Source of the DNA: Pseudopyrenochaeta lycopersici
Taxonomy: Eukaryota > Ascomycota > Dothideomycetes > Pleosporales > Pseudopyrenochaetaceae
Length of the DNA stretch: 64,000 nucleotides
Assembly: GCA_003313425.1 (NCBI GenBank)
Contig: NHZP01000056.1
Coordinates: 1 to 64,000 of the forward strand
Reading direction: 5' to 3'
The translations under genes were made by a program, and so were the position numbers. The notes beneath the pieces are model-generated. The model searched no databases. It was not told the origin of the DNA and saw only the letters and a list, made by a program, of their open reading frames with translations. Shown here piece after piece: positions 63,703-64,000 of the stretch (position 1 is the stretch's first letter; each line of letters begins with the position of its first letter).

Positions 63703-64000
63703 ACGTAAACACGTAGCGAGTCGGCCAACTAAGCGAGTCGGCCACCCTACTAACACCTTGCACCAAGATCAGCGTGCAACACAACAACATAGTAGGGTAT
63801 TAATTTAAATTATAGTTAAAGATTAAGCTATACCTAGAGTATTATTTTTACATGTACGCGCGTTGTGCCCAGCCTGTCTACACTTGCTGCAGCGCCCTGG
63901 AGTTGGGCGACTACCTCCTAATTGACATCTACCTCGACGCTCCTCACGAGCAATCTGCTGATCAGCCTCACGCTGGGCTATTAAATCCTCTGCCTCTCCT
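63703..64000 (-). mobile_element. Fot1/pogo-like element A, copy A2, cut by the window edge
   Basis: Starts with the same 44-bp terminal repeat as A1, next to TA at 63701-63702. The coding part on the minus strand reads the transposase C terminus. Unlike A1 the zinc knuckle is intact: CSKCRQAGHNARTC, followed by the natural TAA. It is identical to A1 over the overlap apart from the two single-G insertions in A1. The catalytic part lies beyond the window. Confidence 0.95.

Overview
The window is a transposon-packed stretch of a filamentous ascomycete (Pezizomycotina-type) genome. The evidence is short 53-58 bp spliceosomal introns, pyrimidine-rich leaders, a secreted cysteine-rich protein, secreted flavin oxidases with Kex2-like sites, and fungal transposon families (Fot1/pogo, hAT, Tad-like LINE, Ty1/copia). 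Most broken transposase and pol frames carry stops exactly where relatives have Trp or Gln (TGG to TAG, CAA/CAG to TAA/TAG). That is the signature of repeat-induced point mutation (RIP). No tRNA, rRNA or CRISPR was seen.

Layout. 1-1645: hAT remnant. 2377-4229: Fot1-like element A1. 5390-5855: small secreted two-module Cys-rich protein. 6095-7020: fragment of pogo-like family F. 7003-13587: Tad-like LINE on the minus strand, split by a non-autonomous hAT (8418-12144) that is itself split by hAT-2 (9003-11836). 13588-16422: hAT-3, whose two flanks come from different elements. 16423-17809: hAT-4 fragment. 18000-19847: Fot1-like B. 20321-31496: copia-3, containing hAT-a and hAT-b. 32412-34393: FAD oxidase 1. 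35089-38632: pogo-like F containing a Tc1-like element with an intact ORF. 38635-52861: a foldback element C that swallowed Fot1-like D and E; E holds copia-1, and copia-1 holds copia-2 in its 3' LTR. 53660-55344: FAD oxidase 2, lacking its 3' end. 55473-57280: hAT-5. 57281-57992: copia-4 3' end. 58203-60530 and 60760-63444: convergent pair of a RecQ-like helicase and a DUF6589-like protein with an AT hook. 63703-64000: start of a second copy of element A.

The host genes that remain are the secreted protein and the two flavin oxidases. The oxidases are divergent paralogues now held apart by about 19 kb of nested transposons.

The most interesting signals are these. (1) All six Fot1/pogo families have a family-specific motif repeated at the same 17-bp spacing inside their terminal inverted repeats. 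(2) Three copia copies keep a UGA-CUN stop at the gag/pol border, as expected for readthrough. (3) The same three copies share a primer-binding site that matches the anticodon arm of a tRNA-Lys(CUU)-like molecule, pointing to half-tRNA priming. (4) The helicase + DUF6589 pair is a candidate undescribed mobile or genome-defence module.
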